Assembly: GCA_964494505.1 (NCBI GenBank)
Contig: CAZBRO010000005.1
Span: forward strand, 1 to 64,000
DNA from: CAIYRG01 sp964494505
GTDB lineage: Bacteria; Pseudomonadota; Alphaproteobacteria; Micropepsales; Micropepsaceae
Length of the DNA stretch: 64,000 nucleotides
Direction: 5' to 3'
Positions 25,698 through 35,270 of this stretch are shown piece after piece. Under the pieces are notes generated by a model. It ran no database searches, was not told the DNA's origin, and worked only from the letters and a program-made list of their open reading frames with translations. A program made the translations under genes and the position numbers. Position 1 is the first letter of the stretch, and each line of letters starts with the position of its first letter.

Positions 25698-26960
25698 ATG
25701 ACCGACGATGCCGTCTTTGCCAAATGCGTCCGGCGGCTGATCCCGTTCATCTTCCTGCTGTATCTGTTCAACTTCATCGATCGGGTGAATGTCGGATTTG
25801 CCGCGCTCACCATGAATGCCGATCTGAATTTCACGCCGGCGGTGTTTGGGCTCGGCGGAGGAATTTTCTTCTTCGGCTACTCGCTGTTCCAGATTCCCGC
25901 CAATCTCATCTTGGACCGCATCGGCGCGCGGCGCTGGATCTTCTGCATCCTGCTGGTGTGGGGCGCGGTGTCGGCGTGCAACGCGCTGGTCACGGCGCCA
26001 GCCAATTTCTATGCCGTGCGCATTCTGCTCGGCATTGCCGAAGCCGGGTTCTTTCCGGGGATGGTGCTGTATCTGACCTATTGGTTCCCAAAGGCGTACC
26101 GCGCGCGGCTGGTGTCCTATTTCATGCTCGCCATTCCGTTCGCCAACATCGTCGGCGGCCCGGTGTCGAGCCTGATCCTTGCAATGGACGGGATCGCGGG
26201 GCTCCACGGCTGGCAATGGTTGTTCCTGCTCGAAGGCGCTCCGACCTCGTTTCTCGCCTTCGCCGTCCTTGCCCTTCTGCCGAGCGGGCCGAAGGAAGCG
26301 TCATGGCTCACGGACGGCGATAAATCCGTCATCGCCGCGCGGCTCGCCATCGAAGACAAACCGCAGCATCGCGATTTTTTGGCCGCGCTTGCCGATGTGC
26401 GCGTCTGGGCGCTTGGCGTGGTCTACATGTGTTATGCGATCAGTTATTACGGCGTGCAATTGTGGCTGCCTCAGATCGTGCACGGGATGGGTTTCTCGAA
26501 TCTCGCCACGGGCTTCATGGTCGCCCTCTCATTCATGGTCACCATGATCGCGATGTTCCTGTGGGGCCGTTCGAGCGACCGCAGCGGGGAGCGCATCTGG
26601 CACGTTGTGGCGCCGGCGTTCGTCGCGATGGCGGCCCTGCTGGTGGCGAGCCTCACAGGCTCCGATCTTGTGGTGTTTCTGGCGCTGACAGCGGCGCTCG
26701 CGAGCCTGATGGCGCTCCAGGGGCCGTTCTGGTCGCTCCCACAATCCTATCTCGGGGGTGTGGCGGCGGCGGGCGGCATCGCCTTGATCAATACGGTGGG
26801 GACCGGCACGGGCGGATTTATCGGTCCGTATCTCACGGGACTGCTCAAGGAGGCGACCGGCAGCTTTTCGGTGGGCATGGCGGTGCTGGCGCTCGCGCCC
26901 GCAATCATGGCAATCCTCGCGCTCTCGCTGAAGCGCGGGGTTGCGCCCCAGGCGGCGTGA
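25698..26960 (+). CDS. MFS transporter, anion:cation symporter (ACS) type
   Basis: 420 residues from ATG 25698, preceded by AGGGGGAC. Twelve hydrophobic segments are visible. The first helix has LYLFNFIDRVNVGFAAL, matching the ACS family signature (D in helix 1, used in carboxylate and aromatic acid transporters). The loop between helices 2 and 3, ANLILDRIGARRW, is the MFS motif. The ligand is probably an organic anion such as a sugar acid or aromatic acid; none of the neighbours settles it. Its 3' end is nine bases from the convergent vWA gene. Confidence 0.88.
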   Translation: MTDDAVFAKCVRRLIPFIFLLYLFNFIDRVNVGFAALTMNADLNFTPAVFGLGGGIFFFGYSLFQIPANLILDRIGARRWIFCILLVWGAVSACNALVTAPANFYAVRILLGIAEAGFFPGMVLYLTYWFPKAYRARLVSYFMLAIPFANIVGGPVSSLILAMDGIAGLHGWQWLFLLEGAPTSFLAFAVLALLPSGPKEASWLTDGDKSVIAARLAIEDKPQHRDFLAALADVRVWALGVVYMCYAISYYGVQLWLPQIVHGMGFSNLATGFMVALSFMVTMIAMFLWGRSSDRSGERIWHVVAPAFVAMAALLVASLTGSDLVVFLALTAALASLMALQGPFWSLPQSYLGGVAAAGGIALINTVGTGTGGFIGPYLTGLLKEATGSFSVGMAVLALAPAIMAILALSLKRGVAPQAA

Positions 26961-26969
26961 AGCGGGCGG

Positions 26970-29201
26970 TCACACCGACTCGCGGCGCCAGGCGAACAGG
27001 ATCGCGGTCAGCACCAGTATCAGCGCAAGCCAGGGCGGCATCAGCTGGTCGGAATCCACGCTCGTCACCCGGTAGGCCCCGCGTCGTTCGATTCCGAACC
27101 ACCCCGATCCGCGCGTGGTCGAGCCCTGATCGACGCCGCGCAAATCCGGTATCCCGTCGGAGAGCCATTGCACGCCGCCGCCCGTCGCGTCGGCATAGGG
27201 CTTGAGGATCGCATCGGTCGCGCGCATGTCGGCCACCTCGCGCGGGTTCAGCGGGCCCGCCGCGGCGACCGCGTTCTGCGAGCCGTCGTTCATGCGATAG
27301 AGGCCCAGCTCTTCCGCCTTCACATGGCCGGTGAACTTCCCGGGGCTGGTGGCCGCAAGCGGCACAGTCTCGGTCTTCCCGGTCGGCGTTATGACGTTCA
27401 CATTCGCCGCATGATCGCCCATGGTCTGGCGCGTGACACGCAGTTCGCCGCCGGCGACTTCGGCCGTCAGCCGCTCCTCTTCAAGCTCGGGCTCCTTCAT
27501 CAGCCAATGGGCGAGACGCCGGAGCAGCTCGGCTTGCGGGCCGCCATTCTCATAGCCCCGCGCCCACAGCCAGATCTGGTCGGACAGAAGCTGCGCCACG
27601 CGGCCTTTCTGCACGCGGTCGAGCACGAGAAGCGGCCGGTCGCCCGGACCGGACATCACCGTGTTGCCGGAAAGCTTTTGCGCCGCGATGACGCGGAACC
27701 AGCGGCCCCAATCGGGCTGCTTGGGCGGGCCGCTTACGGCGGCCGGAGGCAGACCGGGAGCCGCGGCAGGAGCCGGCGCGGGCCGTGCGGCAGGTGCGGG
27801 CGGAACGGGCGCGGCAGAGGCCGTCTGTCCCGGTAGCGTAGCCCCGTCGTCGGCTTTGATGCCGGGAACGGGTTCGGAGAACAGCTCGGTCGATTCATTG
27901 CCCTGGGGCAGATCGCGCGTCACTGGATGGGCAAAGCCTGCCTTGGTGATGAGCGGCTTGAACGGCTGGCTGATCACCTCGCCGGTCGGCTGCGCGGGCA
28001 AAACCGCGGCCAGCGGCGTGCGATAGATGCTGGTCTCGTCGGCGAATTCCGGCCCCGACGCCAGCAGCAGCGCGCCGCCATTTTCGACATAGCGTGCGAG
28101 ATTGTCGAAATAGGCGAGCGGAAGGATGTCGCGGTTCTGATAGCGGTCCAGAATCACCAGATCGAACTCGCTGAGCTTTTCCGCGAACAGCTCGCGCGTC
28201 GGGAATTGGATCAGGGCAAGTTCGTTGATCGGGGTGCTGTCCTGCTTGTCCGGCGGCCTCAGAATCGTGAAGTGCACCAGATCGACGGAAGGATCGGCCT
28301 TGAGCAGGTTGCGCCAGACGCGCTCGCCGGCATGGGGTTCGCCCGAGACCAGCAGCACGCGCAAGCGGTCGCGCACGCCGTTTATGATGACAGCGGCGCG
28401 GTTGTTCTGCAGCGTCTGTTCGGCCGGGCCGGGGGCGGCTTCGAGCTCCACCACGTTCTCGCCACCATGGGCGACAATCACTTTGATGGTGGTGTCCTTG
28501 CCTACGGGCACGGTGCGCTTGCCGGCGTCCAGGCCGTCGATGCGCATCGAAAGCTGGGCGTTGGCCGCAGCCGAACCGCCGAAATCGTCGATGCGGAAGG
28601 TGATCTCGGCCTCTTTGCCGACGATGTTGAAGCGGGTCGCGCGCACCACGGTCAGCTTGCGGTCGCGCTCGTTGGGGGCGCCCGTGACGAGCACATGGAA
28701 CGGTGCGCCGGGATGGAAGGTCTTGGGATCGGGCGCGTCGTGCACCTCGCCGTCCGTGATGACGATGGCGCCCGCCACGCGGTCGGGCGGTGCATCCGAC
28801 AAAGCCGCGTTCAGCGCCGAAAACAGCGCCGTGCCGCCTGCATCGCCCGCATCCGCATTGGTGCGGACTTCGGCCTCGCGCACCTCGACATTCAGCGCCT
28901 TCAGCTTGTCGCGCATCGCGGCTAGCGCCTTGTCGGCGTCGGCCTTGCGGGTGCCGATCTCCATGCTCTGGGAGCGATCGATGACAAGGGCCACGATGTT
29001 GGACAGGCCCTCGCGCGTCTCCTTGACGATGAGCGGATTGGCAAGAGCCAGCATGATGACGACGAAGGCGAACAGCCGCGCCCAGGCCCCGTGGGCCTGC
29101 CGGTAGACGGAATAGGCGAGGATCAGAAGAGCCAGACCGCCGAATACGCCCAGCAGCCACAAGGGCAGATGCGGTGCAAAGGCGATGCCGAAAGACGACA
29201 T
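26970..29201 (-). CDS. Membrane protein with a von Willebrand factor A-like domain
   Basis: 743 residues, last gene of a four-gene minus-strand operon. Two N-terminal hydrophobic segments (LPLWLLGVFGGLALLILAYSVY, LFAFVVIMLALANPLIV), a vWA-like region with the metal site DRSQS (residues ~70-74), a long extracytoplasmic domain with a proline/alanine-rich insert (VPPAPAARPAPAPAAAPGLPP), and a final membrane helix PWLALILVLTAILFAWRR. Proteins of this shape accompany MoxR/DUF58/BatA-DUF4159 genes in many alphaproteobacteria; their role is unclear, but envelope maintenance or chaperone-like assembly is usually proposed. The start is ATG 29201, seven bases after the previous stop. Confidence 0.8.
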   Translation of the reverse strand: MSSFGIAFAPHLPLWLLGVFGGLALLILAYSVYRQAHGAWARLFAFVVIMLALANPLIVKETREGLSNIVALVIDRSQSMEIGTRKADADKALAAMRDKLKALNVEVREAEVRTNADAGDAGGTALFSALNAALSDAPPDRVAGAIVITDGEVHDAPDPKTFHPGAPFHVLVTGAPNERDRKLTVVRATRFNIVGKEAEITFRIDDFGGSAAANAQLSMRIDGLDAGKRTVPVGKDTTIKVIVAHGGENVVELEAAPGPAEQTLQNNRAAVIINGVRDRLRVLLVSGEPHAGERVWRNLLKADPSVDLVHFTILRPPDKQDSTPINELALIQFPTRELFAEKLSEFDLVILDRYQNRDILPLAYFDNLARYVENGGALLLASGPEFADETSIYRTPLAAVLPAQPTGEVISQPFKPLITKAGFAHPVTRDLPQGNESTELFSEPVPGIKADDGATLPGQTASAAPVPPAPAARPAPAPAAAPGLPPAAVSGPPKQPDWGRWFRVIAAQKLSGNTVMSGPGDRPLLVLDRVQKGRVAQLLSDQIWLWARGYENGGPQAELLRRLAHWLMKEPELEEERLTAEVAGGELRVTRQTMGDHAANVNVITPTGKTETVPLAATSPGKFTGHVKAEELGLYRMNDGSQNAVAAAGPLNPREVADMRATDAILKPYADATGGGVQWLSDGIPDLRGVDQGSTTRGSGWFGIERRGAYRVTSVDSDQLMPPWLALILVLTAILFAWRRESV

Positions 29202-29208
29202 GGCGCTC

Positions 29209-32013
29209 CTATTTCCCCAGCCGTTCCAGCAAGGCCGGGACGTGAACCTGGTCGGTCTTATAATTGCCGGTCATAGCATAGATCACGACGTTGATCCCGA
29301 AGCGAATCGCCATTTCGCGTTGCGCCTCGCCCCCCGGCACGACCGCCGCGAGCGGATTGCCCCGTTCGTCCCGGGCCCAGGCGGCCGCCCAGTCATTGCC
29401 GCCCATGATGATCGGCGAAACGCCGTCGCCGCCGCGCGCCGCAACCGGCTGCGAGGGCGGGTTCTTCGGATCGACCGGCGGCAGGGCCTCGACCCAGACC
29501 TGGCCACCGCTCCAGCGGCCGGGGAACTCCTTGAGCAGGTAGAAGGTGCGGGTGAGCACATGATCCTGAGGCGCGGGCTCAAGCGGGGGGATGTCCAGCT
29601 TGGAAAGGAGGCGCCTGAGAACAGCTTCGCCCGGCGAGGCGGTCGAGCCCAAGCCGCCAATCGGCGAATCGCGGGTGTCGAACAGGATGGTGCCGCCTTC
29701 GCGCATGAACTGGTCGACCTTGGCGACCGCGGCCGGCGACAGGTCCTTTTCGGTCGGCGCCATCGGCCAGTAGAGCAGCGGATAAAAGGCGAGATTGTCC
29801 TTATCCAGGTCCACGCCCACGGGATCGGCCGGTTCATAGGCAGTGCGCGCCTTGAGCTCGAGGCCAAGCCCGAAAAGCCCGGCCTTGCTCATCGCGTCCA
29901 CCTCGGAATCGCCGGTGACGACATAGGCGAGCCTGGTGTCGAGCGCGGATTCGATGGCCTTGTCGCCGAAATTGGGCGCCTGGGCCGCTGCTGCGTGGGC
30001 CGGTATCGCCGATAGCAACAGCGCAGCCGGAGCCAGCATCAGCACGATTGCGGTTGCCGCCCTCACCGCCGTCTTGCGGAAGCGATGGCCGGTCACCGTG
30101 ATATAGCCGCGAAGCGCGAGCGAAATCAGGGAATCGACGAGCAGCAGGATAAGGGCGATCTCAAGCATGGGCCATTTCAACTCCTGCGCCGCGGTGCCCG
30201 CATAGGGGAAGATCGTGCGCCCAACTTCGAGCGGACGCAGTACCGAACGCGATCCAAACGCATTCAGCGCCACCAGAGCCCCTTGAACGCCGTAAAGCCC
30301 TGGGGGATGCAATGGGCCGACGGTTGCGGTTTCCATTTCGGAGGCACGCAGCGGGGTCGCCTCGGGATAGGGCTTCTCCAGATGGCCGAAACCGTCGAGC
30401 GTCTGAAACGGCGGGAAGGTCCCCGTCTTGGCCGCGGCCGCGCCGCCGCGCACGCCTTCGGAGAGTTCGACCACGCGGCGCAGCATATCCACATAAAGGC
30501 CGGACAGCGGTAGCGACGACCAGCCCGGACTCGCCGCGACATGGAAGAGCACGATCCAGCCGCGCCCCTTGGCCGTGCCGGTCACGAGCGGGGTGCCGTC
30601 CGTCAGCCGCGCCCAGGTGTGATCGGCAAGCTCGACGGAGGGCTCCGCCAGCACCTGGCGCGTAACGGTGACTTCATTGGCGATGGTGAGGCCGCGGAAC
30701 GGGCTTTCGTCCCCGAACGGCGTGAGACGCTGCGGCGAAGCCCAGGTCATCGAGCTGCCCATGAGGCGCTCGCCCGCGCGCAGGCGGACCGGCACGAGAT
30801 CGTCGGATTGCGCCGCGAGCCGCGGCCCGCCGAAACGCAGCAGTACGCCGCCGTCCTCGACGAATTTGGCGATGCGGTCGTGCTCTTCCTGCGACAGCCG
30901 GCCGATATCGGAGATCGCGATCACCGCGACGCCGCTATCGAGCACCTGATCCACCGTACCCTTGTGAATCTCCGCATAAGGCGTCAGCGCGCGTTCGATG
31001 TAATAAACATCCGACAGCAGCGGTTGCGCCGTATCGGCAGCCGAGCCCGAAACGATGCCGACGGGACGGCGGCGGAAGCGCGCATCGACGAGCTGCACCG
31101 CGCCTGCCGATTCATGCGCCATCACTGCGATGCGGACGGTGTCGTTGCGCAGCTCCAGCGGCAGCGCGATGACGGTCTTCGCCTCGGTGGCGCGCAGGCC
31201 GAAATGATAGGGCGCGGTCTCCAGCACCTGGCCGCGCGCATCCAGCGCCGCCACGCGGCCGTCGCGCTGATTGTCCGCCTGCAGGCGCACGAGCGTGATG
31301 CCGAAGCCGGTGTTGGCGTTGTCCGGCGGCCGCATGGCAAGCGGCATCTTGTCCGCTTCGTCCTGGAACACGCCCAAGCTGCCGATTTTGGCGAGCCCGT
31401 CGGAGAACTGGCGCGCATTGCCGTGGTCCAGCCCGTCCGACATCCACATGATCTGGGGCGTGCCGGTCGTGAACTTCATCTGCTGCAATTGAGCGAGCGT
31501 CTTCATGCGGTCCGGAAGCCAGGGCCGGGGCACCATGTCCTCGACCGCCTTCAGCGCCTTGCCGGGGTCCAGAAACTGAGTGATCACCGGCGCGGTCTCT
31601 GCGGTGGCGACGATCAGCACCGGCCGGCGGTCGCGCGTGGCGCCGGTCAACGCCCGGTTCATGGCGGCCTGCCGCGTCTGCCAGCCCGCCGCCGACGGCC
31701 ACCCATTGTCGACCACGAGCACCAGCGGACCGTTGCCGCGCGCCACCGGCGTGGGGTCGTAAAGCGGCTCGGCCAGCGCCAGGATCACGATGGCTGCCGC
31801 GACCAGCCGCATCAGCAAGAGCCACCATGGCGTGCGCGCGGGGGTCTCTTCGGAGGCCTTCAGGCCGAACAGCAGCCGCAGAGGCGGGAAGACGATGCGC
31901 TTGGGCGCGGGCGGGGTGACCCGCAACAGCCAATAGATCACAGGCAAAGCCGCCAGCGCCCAGATCACATAGGGCGCTCCGAAAGTCAGGCCGGCGATCA
32001 GACCAGAGAACAT
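29209..32013 (-). CDS. BatA-like/DUF4159 membrane protein
   Basis: 934 residues. The N-terminus has the aerotolerance BatA domain (residues ~1-90, two membrane segments; IWALAALPVIYWLLRVTPPAPKRIVFPPL), then a long extracytoplasmic region with a vWA-like part and a GAT-like fold. Two more membrane segments lie near residues 640-680. The C-terminal ~210 residues have the DUF4159 pattern: AYVVTGDSEVDAMSKAGLFGLGLELKART, PLLYWPMAP and QFMREGGTILFDTRD. It sits between the DUF58 and vWA genes, with 3-7-base gaps, so it is co-transcribed and probably in one membrane complex. Confidence 0.85.
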   Translation of the reverse strand: MFSGLIAGLTFGAPYVIWALAALPVIYWLLRVTPPAPKRIVFPPLRLLFGLKASEETPARTPWWLLLMRLVAAAIVILALAEPLYDPTPVARGNGPLVLVVDNGWPSAAGWQTRQAAMNRALTGATRDRRPVLIVATAETAPVITQFLDPGKALKAVEDMVPRPWLPDRMKTLAQLQQMKFTTGTPQIMWMSDGLDHGNARQFSDGLAKIGSLGVFQDEADKMPLAMRPPDNANTGFGITLVRLQADNQRDGRVAALDARGQVLETAPYHFGLRATEAKTVIALPLELRNDTVRIAVMAHESAGAVQLVDARFRRRPVGIVSGSAADTAQPLLSDVYYIERALTPYAEIHKGTVDQVLDSGVAVIAISDIGRLSQEEHDRIAKFVEDGGVLLRFGGPRLAAQSDDLVPVRLRAGERLMGSSMTWASPQRLTPFGDESPFRGLTIANEVTVTRQVLAEPSVELADHTWARLTDGTPLVTGTAKGRGWIVLFHVAASPGWSSLPLSGLYVDMLRRVVELSEGVRGGAAAAKTGTFPPFQTLDGFGHLEKPYPEATPLRASEMETATVGPLHPPGLYGVQGALVALNAFGSRSVLRPLEVGRTIFPYAGTAAQELKWPMLEIALILLLVDSLISLALRGYITVTGHRFRKTAVRAATAIVLMLAPAALLLSAIPAHAAAAQAPNFGDKAIESALDTRLAYVVTGDSEVDAMSKAGLFGLGLELKARTAYEPADPVGVDLDKDNLAFYPLLYWPMAPTEKDLSPAAVAKVDQFMREGGTILFDTRDSPIGGLGSTASPGEAVLRRLLSKLDIPPLEPAPQDHVLTRTFYLLKEFPGRWSGGQVWVEALPPVDPKNPPSQPVAARGGDGVSPIIMGGNDWAAAWARDERGNPLAAVVPGGEAQREMAIRFGINVVIYAMTGNYKTDQVHVPALLERLGK

Positions 32014-32016
32014 GGC

Positions 32017-32943
32017 TCAGAATCCCCGTTGGGCACGCGCTCCGCCAATCGCGCCATAGAGCGCGATCAAGGCGGTCGCGGGCGAATGATCGGTGCGGTG
32101 GCGCAGGAAGCTCCACCCCATCCGGCGCGCGAATTGGCCGACGGCTTCGGAATGGGCATCATAACGGCGGCGGTAATTGGCCTTCACCGTTTCGGCGCGG
32201 CCAAGGATCTGCGTGTCCCGGATGTTGCGAGCCTCGAAACGCGCCCGTCCCGTGAACGGGAAATCCTCCTCCGCCGGATCGATGATCTGCAGCAGGTAGC
32301 CATGCGCGCCGCTATAGGCGAGCCCCTTCATCGCGGACTCGATGGAATCGAGCGGCTGCAGGAAATCGGAGATCCACACCACCTCGCATTGCCGTTTGAT
32401 GTGCAGCTCGGGCGGCAGATCGGATTCCTCTTCGGCGGGCTTGGAGAGCCTCATCGCCATGCGGCGAAGCGCAAGCCGCCCCGAAGAGGGCGGCGCACCG
32501 CTGCCGAGCAGGCCGATGCGCTCGCCCCCGCGCACCAGCAGCGACGACAGCGCGAGCGCAATCACGGTGGCGCGTTCCCATTTCTCAGGCACCGCCTTCA
32601 GCGAGGCATAGCGCATGCTGGCCGAGGCATCGCGCCAGAACCAGACGGTTTCGGCCGCCTCCCATTCGCGCTCGCGCACGAACACGTGCTGGGATTTTGC
32701 CGATTGCCGCCAATCGATGGCCGAGGAAGGGTCCTCGTGGCGATAGCGGCGGAACTGCCAGAAGGTCTCGCCGATGCCCGCTTTGCGGCGGCCATGCACG
32801 CCGAGCCAGATGCCCGAGGTCAGCCGTTCGGCGTCCACCAGCAAGGGCGGCAGCGCGCTTCCGAGTTTCTCGGCTTCCTCGCGCGGACGGTCCCACCGTT
32901 CGGGCTGGCGGGTGTCAAAAGGCTGAAATGCCGTGCTCGCCAT
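32017..32943 (-). CDS. DUF58 domain protein
   Basis: 308 residues, cytoplasmic, no membrane segment. The DUF58 core is visible as DPSSAIDWRQSAKSQHVFVREREWEAAETVWFW, with the vWA-like site DASASMRY (residues ~106-113). These proteins pair with MoxR ATPases, which may remodel them together with the membrane vWA proteins downstream. Four bases separate it from the next gene's start, and a 39-base gap with a hairpin (TCCCCCTAAGGGGA, near 32957-32972) separates it from moxR. Confidence 0.88.
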   Translation of the reverse strand: MASTAFQPFDTRQPERWDRPREEAEKLGSALPPLLVDAERLTSGIWLGVHGRRKAGIGETFWQFRRYRHEDPSSAIDWRQSAKSQHVFVREREWEAAETVWFWRDASASMRYASLKAVPEKWERATVIALALSSLLVRGGERIGLLGSGAPPSSGRLALRRMAMRLSKPAEEESDLPPELHIKRQCEVVWISDFLQPLDSIESAMKGLAYSGAHGYLLQIIDPAEEDFPFTGRARFEARNIRDTQILGRAETVKANYRRRYDAHSEAVGQFARRMGWSFLRHRTDHSPATALIALYGAIGGARAQRGF

Positions 32944-32982
32944 GGCTGCCGTGCTGTTGCTCCCCCTAAGGGGAGAGGGTCA

Positions 32983-34026
32983 TCACATATAGGCTTGGCA
33001 CAGGCCGTCGATCACTTGACCGATGGTGGCGCCCTCGGCGCGGGCCGAGAAGTTGAGCGCCATGCGGTGCCGGAGGATCGGGTGCGCCAGTGCGACGACA
33101 TCGTCGATGGAAGGCGCAAAGCGCCCTTCGAGCAGTGCACGTGCGCGGATCGCCAGCATGAAGGCCTGGCTTGCGCGAGGGCTTGGACCCCAGGCGACGA
33201 AATTGCGCACGGTTTCGCTCGCGCCATCGTCGGGACGGCCGGAACGCACCAGACTGAGGATCGCCTGCACGACCTTCTCGCCCACCGGCAACCGGCGCAC
33301 CAACGCCTGCGCTTTCATCAGAGTCTCGGGGTCGATCACCTTTTGCGGCGGACGCTCGTCGCCGACCGTGGTCGCCATCAGCATCTTCTGTTCGGCTTCG
33401 CGGTCGGGGTAGCCGACATCGACCTGCAACAGAAAGCGGTCAAGCTGGGCTTCGGGGAGCGGATAGGTGCCTTCCTGCTCCAGCGGGTTTTGGGTCGCGA
33501 GCACATGAAAGGGCTTGGGCAGATCGTAGCGCTGGCCCGCGATGGTGACGTGGCGTTCCTGCATCGCCTGCAGCAGCGCGGATTGCGTACGCGGGGAGGC
33601 GCGGTTGATTTCATCGGCCATCAGCAACTGACAGAACACCGGGCCCTTGATAAAGCGGAAGGTGCGGCGGCCGTGCTCGTCTTCCTCCAGCACTTCCGAA
33701 CCGACGATGTCGCCCGGCATCAAATCGGGCGTGAACTGGATGCGCTTGGTGTCCATGCCGAGCACGGTGCCGAGCGTATCGACAAGGCGCGTCTTGGCGA
33801 GTCCGGGCACGCCGATCAAGAGCGTGTTGCCCCCCGCGAGCAGCGAGATGAGGACCTGGTCCACCACCGCTTTCTGGCCAAAGATGAAACTCGAAATCCC
33901 TTCGCGGGCGGCCGAGAAACGGGACCCCAACTCATCGGCGAGAGCTTCGGCGTCAATGGCCTCAGCGCCAGGGGCAAAACCTTTGAACGACGCCGTATCG
34001 GCGCCCGTAACTGTGCTCATGTCCAT
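32983..34026 (-). CDS. MoxR family AAA+ ATPase
   Basis: 348 residues. Walker A GVPGLAKT (residues ~73-80), Walker B LLMADEINRA (residues ~138-147) and sensor 1 ATQNPLEQEGTYPLPEAQLDRF are all clear; this is the MoxR/RavA-like group thought to act as a chaperone for vWA proteins. It is the first gene of the operon with DUF58, BatA-DUF4159 and vWA proteins. ATG 34026 (MDMSTVTG) has CGGGACC upstream; a second ATG lies two codons later. The long upstream frame to 34428 lies over the promoter region and the divergent NUDIX gene and is not credible. Confidence 0.92.
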   Translation of the reverse strand: MDMSTVTGADTASFKGFAPGAEAIDAEALADELGSRFSAAREGISSFIFGQKAVVDQVLISLLAGGNTLLIGVPGLAKTRLVDTLGTVLGMDTKRIQFTPDLMPGDIVGSEVLEEDEHGRRTFRFIKGPVFCQLLMADEINRASPRTQSALLQAMQERHVTIAGQRYDLPKPFHVLATQNPLEQEGTYPLPEAQLDRFLLQVDVGYPDREAEQKMLMATTVGDERPPQKVIDPETLMKAQALVRRLPVGEKVVQAILSLVRSGRPDDGASETVRNFVAWGPSPRASQAFMLAIRARALLEGRFAPSIDDVVALAHPILRHRMALNFSARAEGATIGQVIDGLCQAYM

Positions 34027-34252
34027 GGTCCCGTTAGCTTGTCCGTTCCGGTGTTGGGCTTTCTGACAGAGATCGCGTCCTTCGGCTCGTTTTGGGGCAT
34101 TCCCGGGCCCGAAGTCCGGCCGCCGACCCCCGCCATGTTGCACCCTTGCGGGGCTCATGCAACAGCCTAGGGGGGACGGGCAGGGCGTCATAGGACCGGC
34201 TTGACAAGCCCTGCACAAAAGGACGTGAACCTGGAAAGGAGGACGCGCACGC

Positions 34253-34861
34253 ATGACACAGGAGCGGATCGTCGAAACGGGTTTCCCCGGCGGACCGCTG
34301 ACGCGCGCGCGCATCGCGGAAAGTCTGCGCAAGGGCCCGCCGGAATTGCCGGAAGGGCGGCGCGCCACGCGTCCAGCCGCGGTGCTGTTCCCCATCGTCG
34401 AGCGCGAGGAGCTTTGCGCATTGTTCACGCGGCGGACGGAGCATCTTTCCTCTCACGCCGGACAAATATGCTTTCCCGGCGGGCGCTTTCATGTCGACGA
34501 CGAGAGCCTGATCCGCACGGCATTGCGGGAAATGGAAGAGGAGATCGGGCTTTCGCCCGCCAAGGTGGAGATCGCCGGATTCCTCGATCCGCATGAGACA
34601 CAGAACACCGGCTTCATGATCCTGCCGGTGGTGGGTTTCGTGCCGCCGGATCTGCAGCTCACCATCAATCCCGGCGAAGTGGCCGAAGTGTTCGAGGCGC
34701 CGCTCTCCTATATTCTGGAGCCTCGTCATCAGGTGCTGAAAACCGCGGAGCGAGGCGGCGTGGTCCGCGAGTTCTATGCCATCGACTATGGCGGCCATAC
34801 GATCTGGGGAGCGACGGCGGCGATGATCGTCAATCTGTCGGAGAGGCTGGGATTGAGATGA
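34253..34861 (+). CDS. NUDIX hydrolase, CoA pyrophosphatase type
   Basis: 202 residues. The NUDIX box runs from GRFHVDDESLIRTALREMEEEIGL (residues ~79-102: G-x5-E-type spacing with REMEEEIG), preceded by SSHAGQICFPGG, the UPF0035/NudL signature that marks coenzyme A pyrophosphatases. The likely reaction is CoA to 4'-phosphopantetheine and 3',5'-ADP. The GGAAAGGAGG upstream of ATG 34253 is strong, though spaced about 12 bases. It is divergent from moxR and followed by DUF6111 and the CCA-adding enzyme, a block conserved in many alphaproteobacteria. Confidence 0.88.
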   Translation: MTQERIVETGFPGGPLTRARIAESLRKGPPELPEGRRATRPAAVLFPIVEREELCALFTRRTEHLSSHAGQICFPGGRFHVDDESLIRTALREMEEEIGLSPAKVEIAGFLDPHETQNTGFMILPVVGFVPPDLQLTINPGEVAEVFEAPLSYILEPRHQVLKTAERGGVVREFYAIDYGGHTIWGATAAMIVNLSERLGLR

Positions 34862-34997
34862 CGTTCTCAATTGTCCTGGCCCGGCTTGACCGGGCCACCC
34901 AGCCGGCGCACGGACGTGCGCCGCAGGAATCTTGCGGCCGTCTGGATGGGCCGCTGTTGCGGGCCATGACACGCATTGTTTGGAGCAGGGTGTCCTA

Positions 34998-35270
34998 ATG
35001 ATCCGGCGGCTCGCTTTCGAGACCCTGCTGTTCCTGCTGCCCTTCGCGCTCTACGGCATGTATTGGCGTATCGCGAGGCGCGACCAAACCGCACCTGCGC
35101 CCGCCCATCCCTGGACCATTCTTTTCGCGTCGGGGCTGGCGCTGGTGGCGGTGAGCTTCCTTCTCTGGGGCATTACCGAAGGCTCGGGCGAGCAGGGCGT
35201 CTATGTGCCGCCGCATGTGGAAAACGGCAGCGTGGTGCCGGGTCACGTCGAGCCGGGCGCGCCCAAGTGA
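34998..35270 (+). CDS. DUF6111 family small membrane protein
   Basis: 90 residues from ATG 34998. Two hydrophobic segments (FETLLFLLPFALYGMYW and TILFASGLALVAVSFLLWGI) flank a short charged loop, and the C-terminus is a conserved-looking YVPPHVENGSVVPGHVEPG. Matches the DUF6111 family placed next to CCA-adding enzymes. Its TGA overlaps the GTG start of the next gene (GTGA), indicating translational coupling. No function is known. Confidence 0.8.
   Translation: MIRRLAFETLLFLLPFALYGMYWRIARRDQTAPAPAHPWTILFASGLALVAVSFLLWGITEGSGEQGVYVPPHVENGSVVPGHVEPGAPK

Noticed and set aside
30541..34170. A very long plus-strand open frame opposite the BatA/DUF58/MoxR genes
   Set aside because: High-GC codon bias on the opposite strand leaves long antisense frames; the translation is His/Arg-rich and has no domain, while the minus strand has clear families.
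34027..34428. Upstream extension of the MoxR frame
   Set aside because: It would overlap the divergent NUDIX start and adds residues unlike any MoxR; the start at 34026 fits better.
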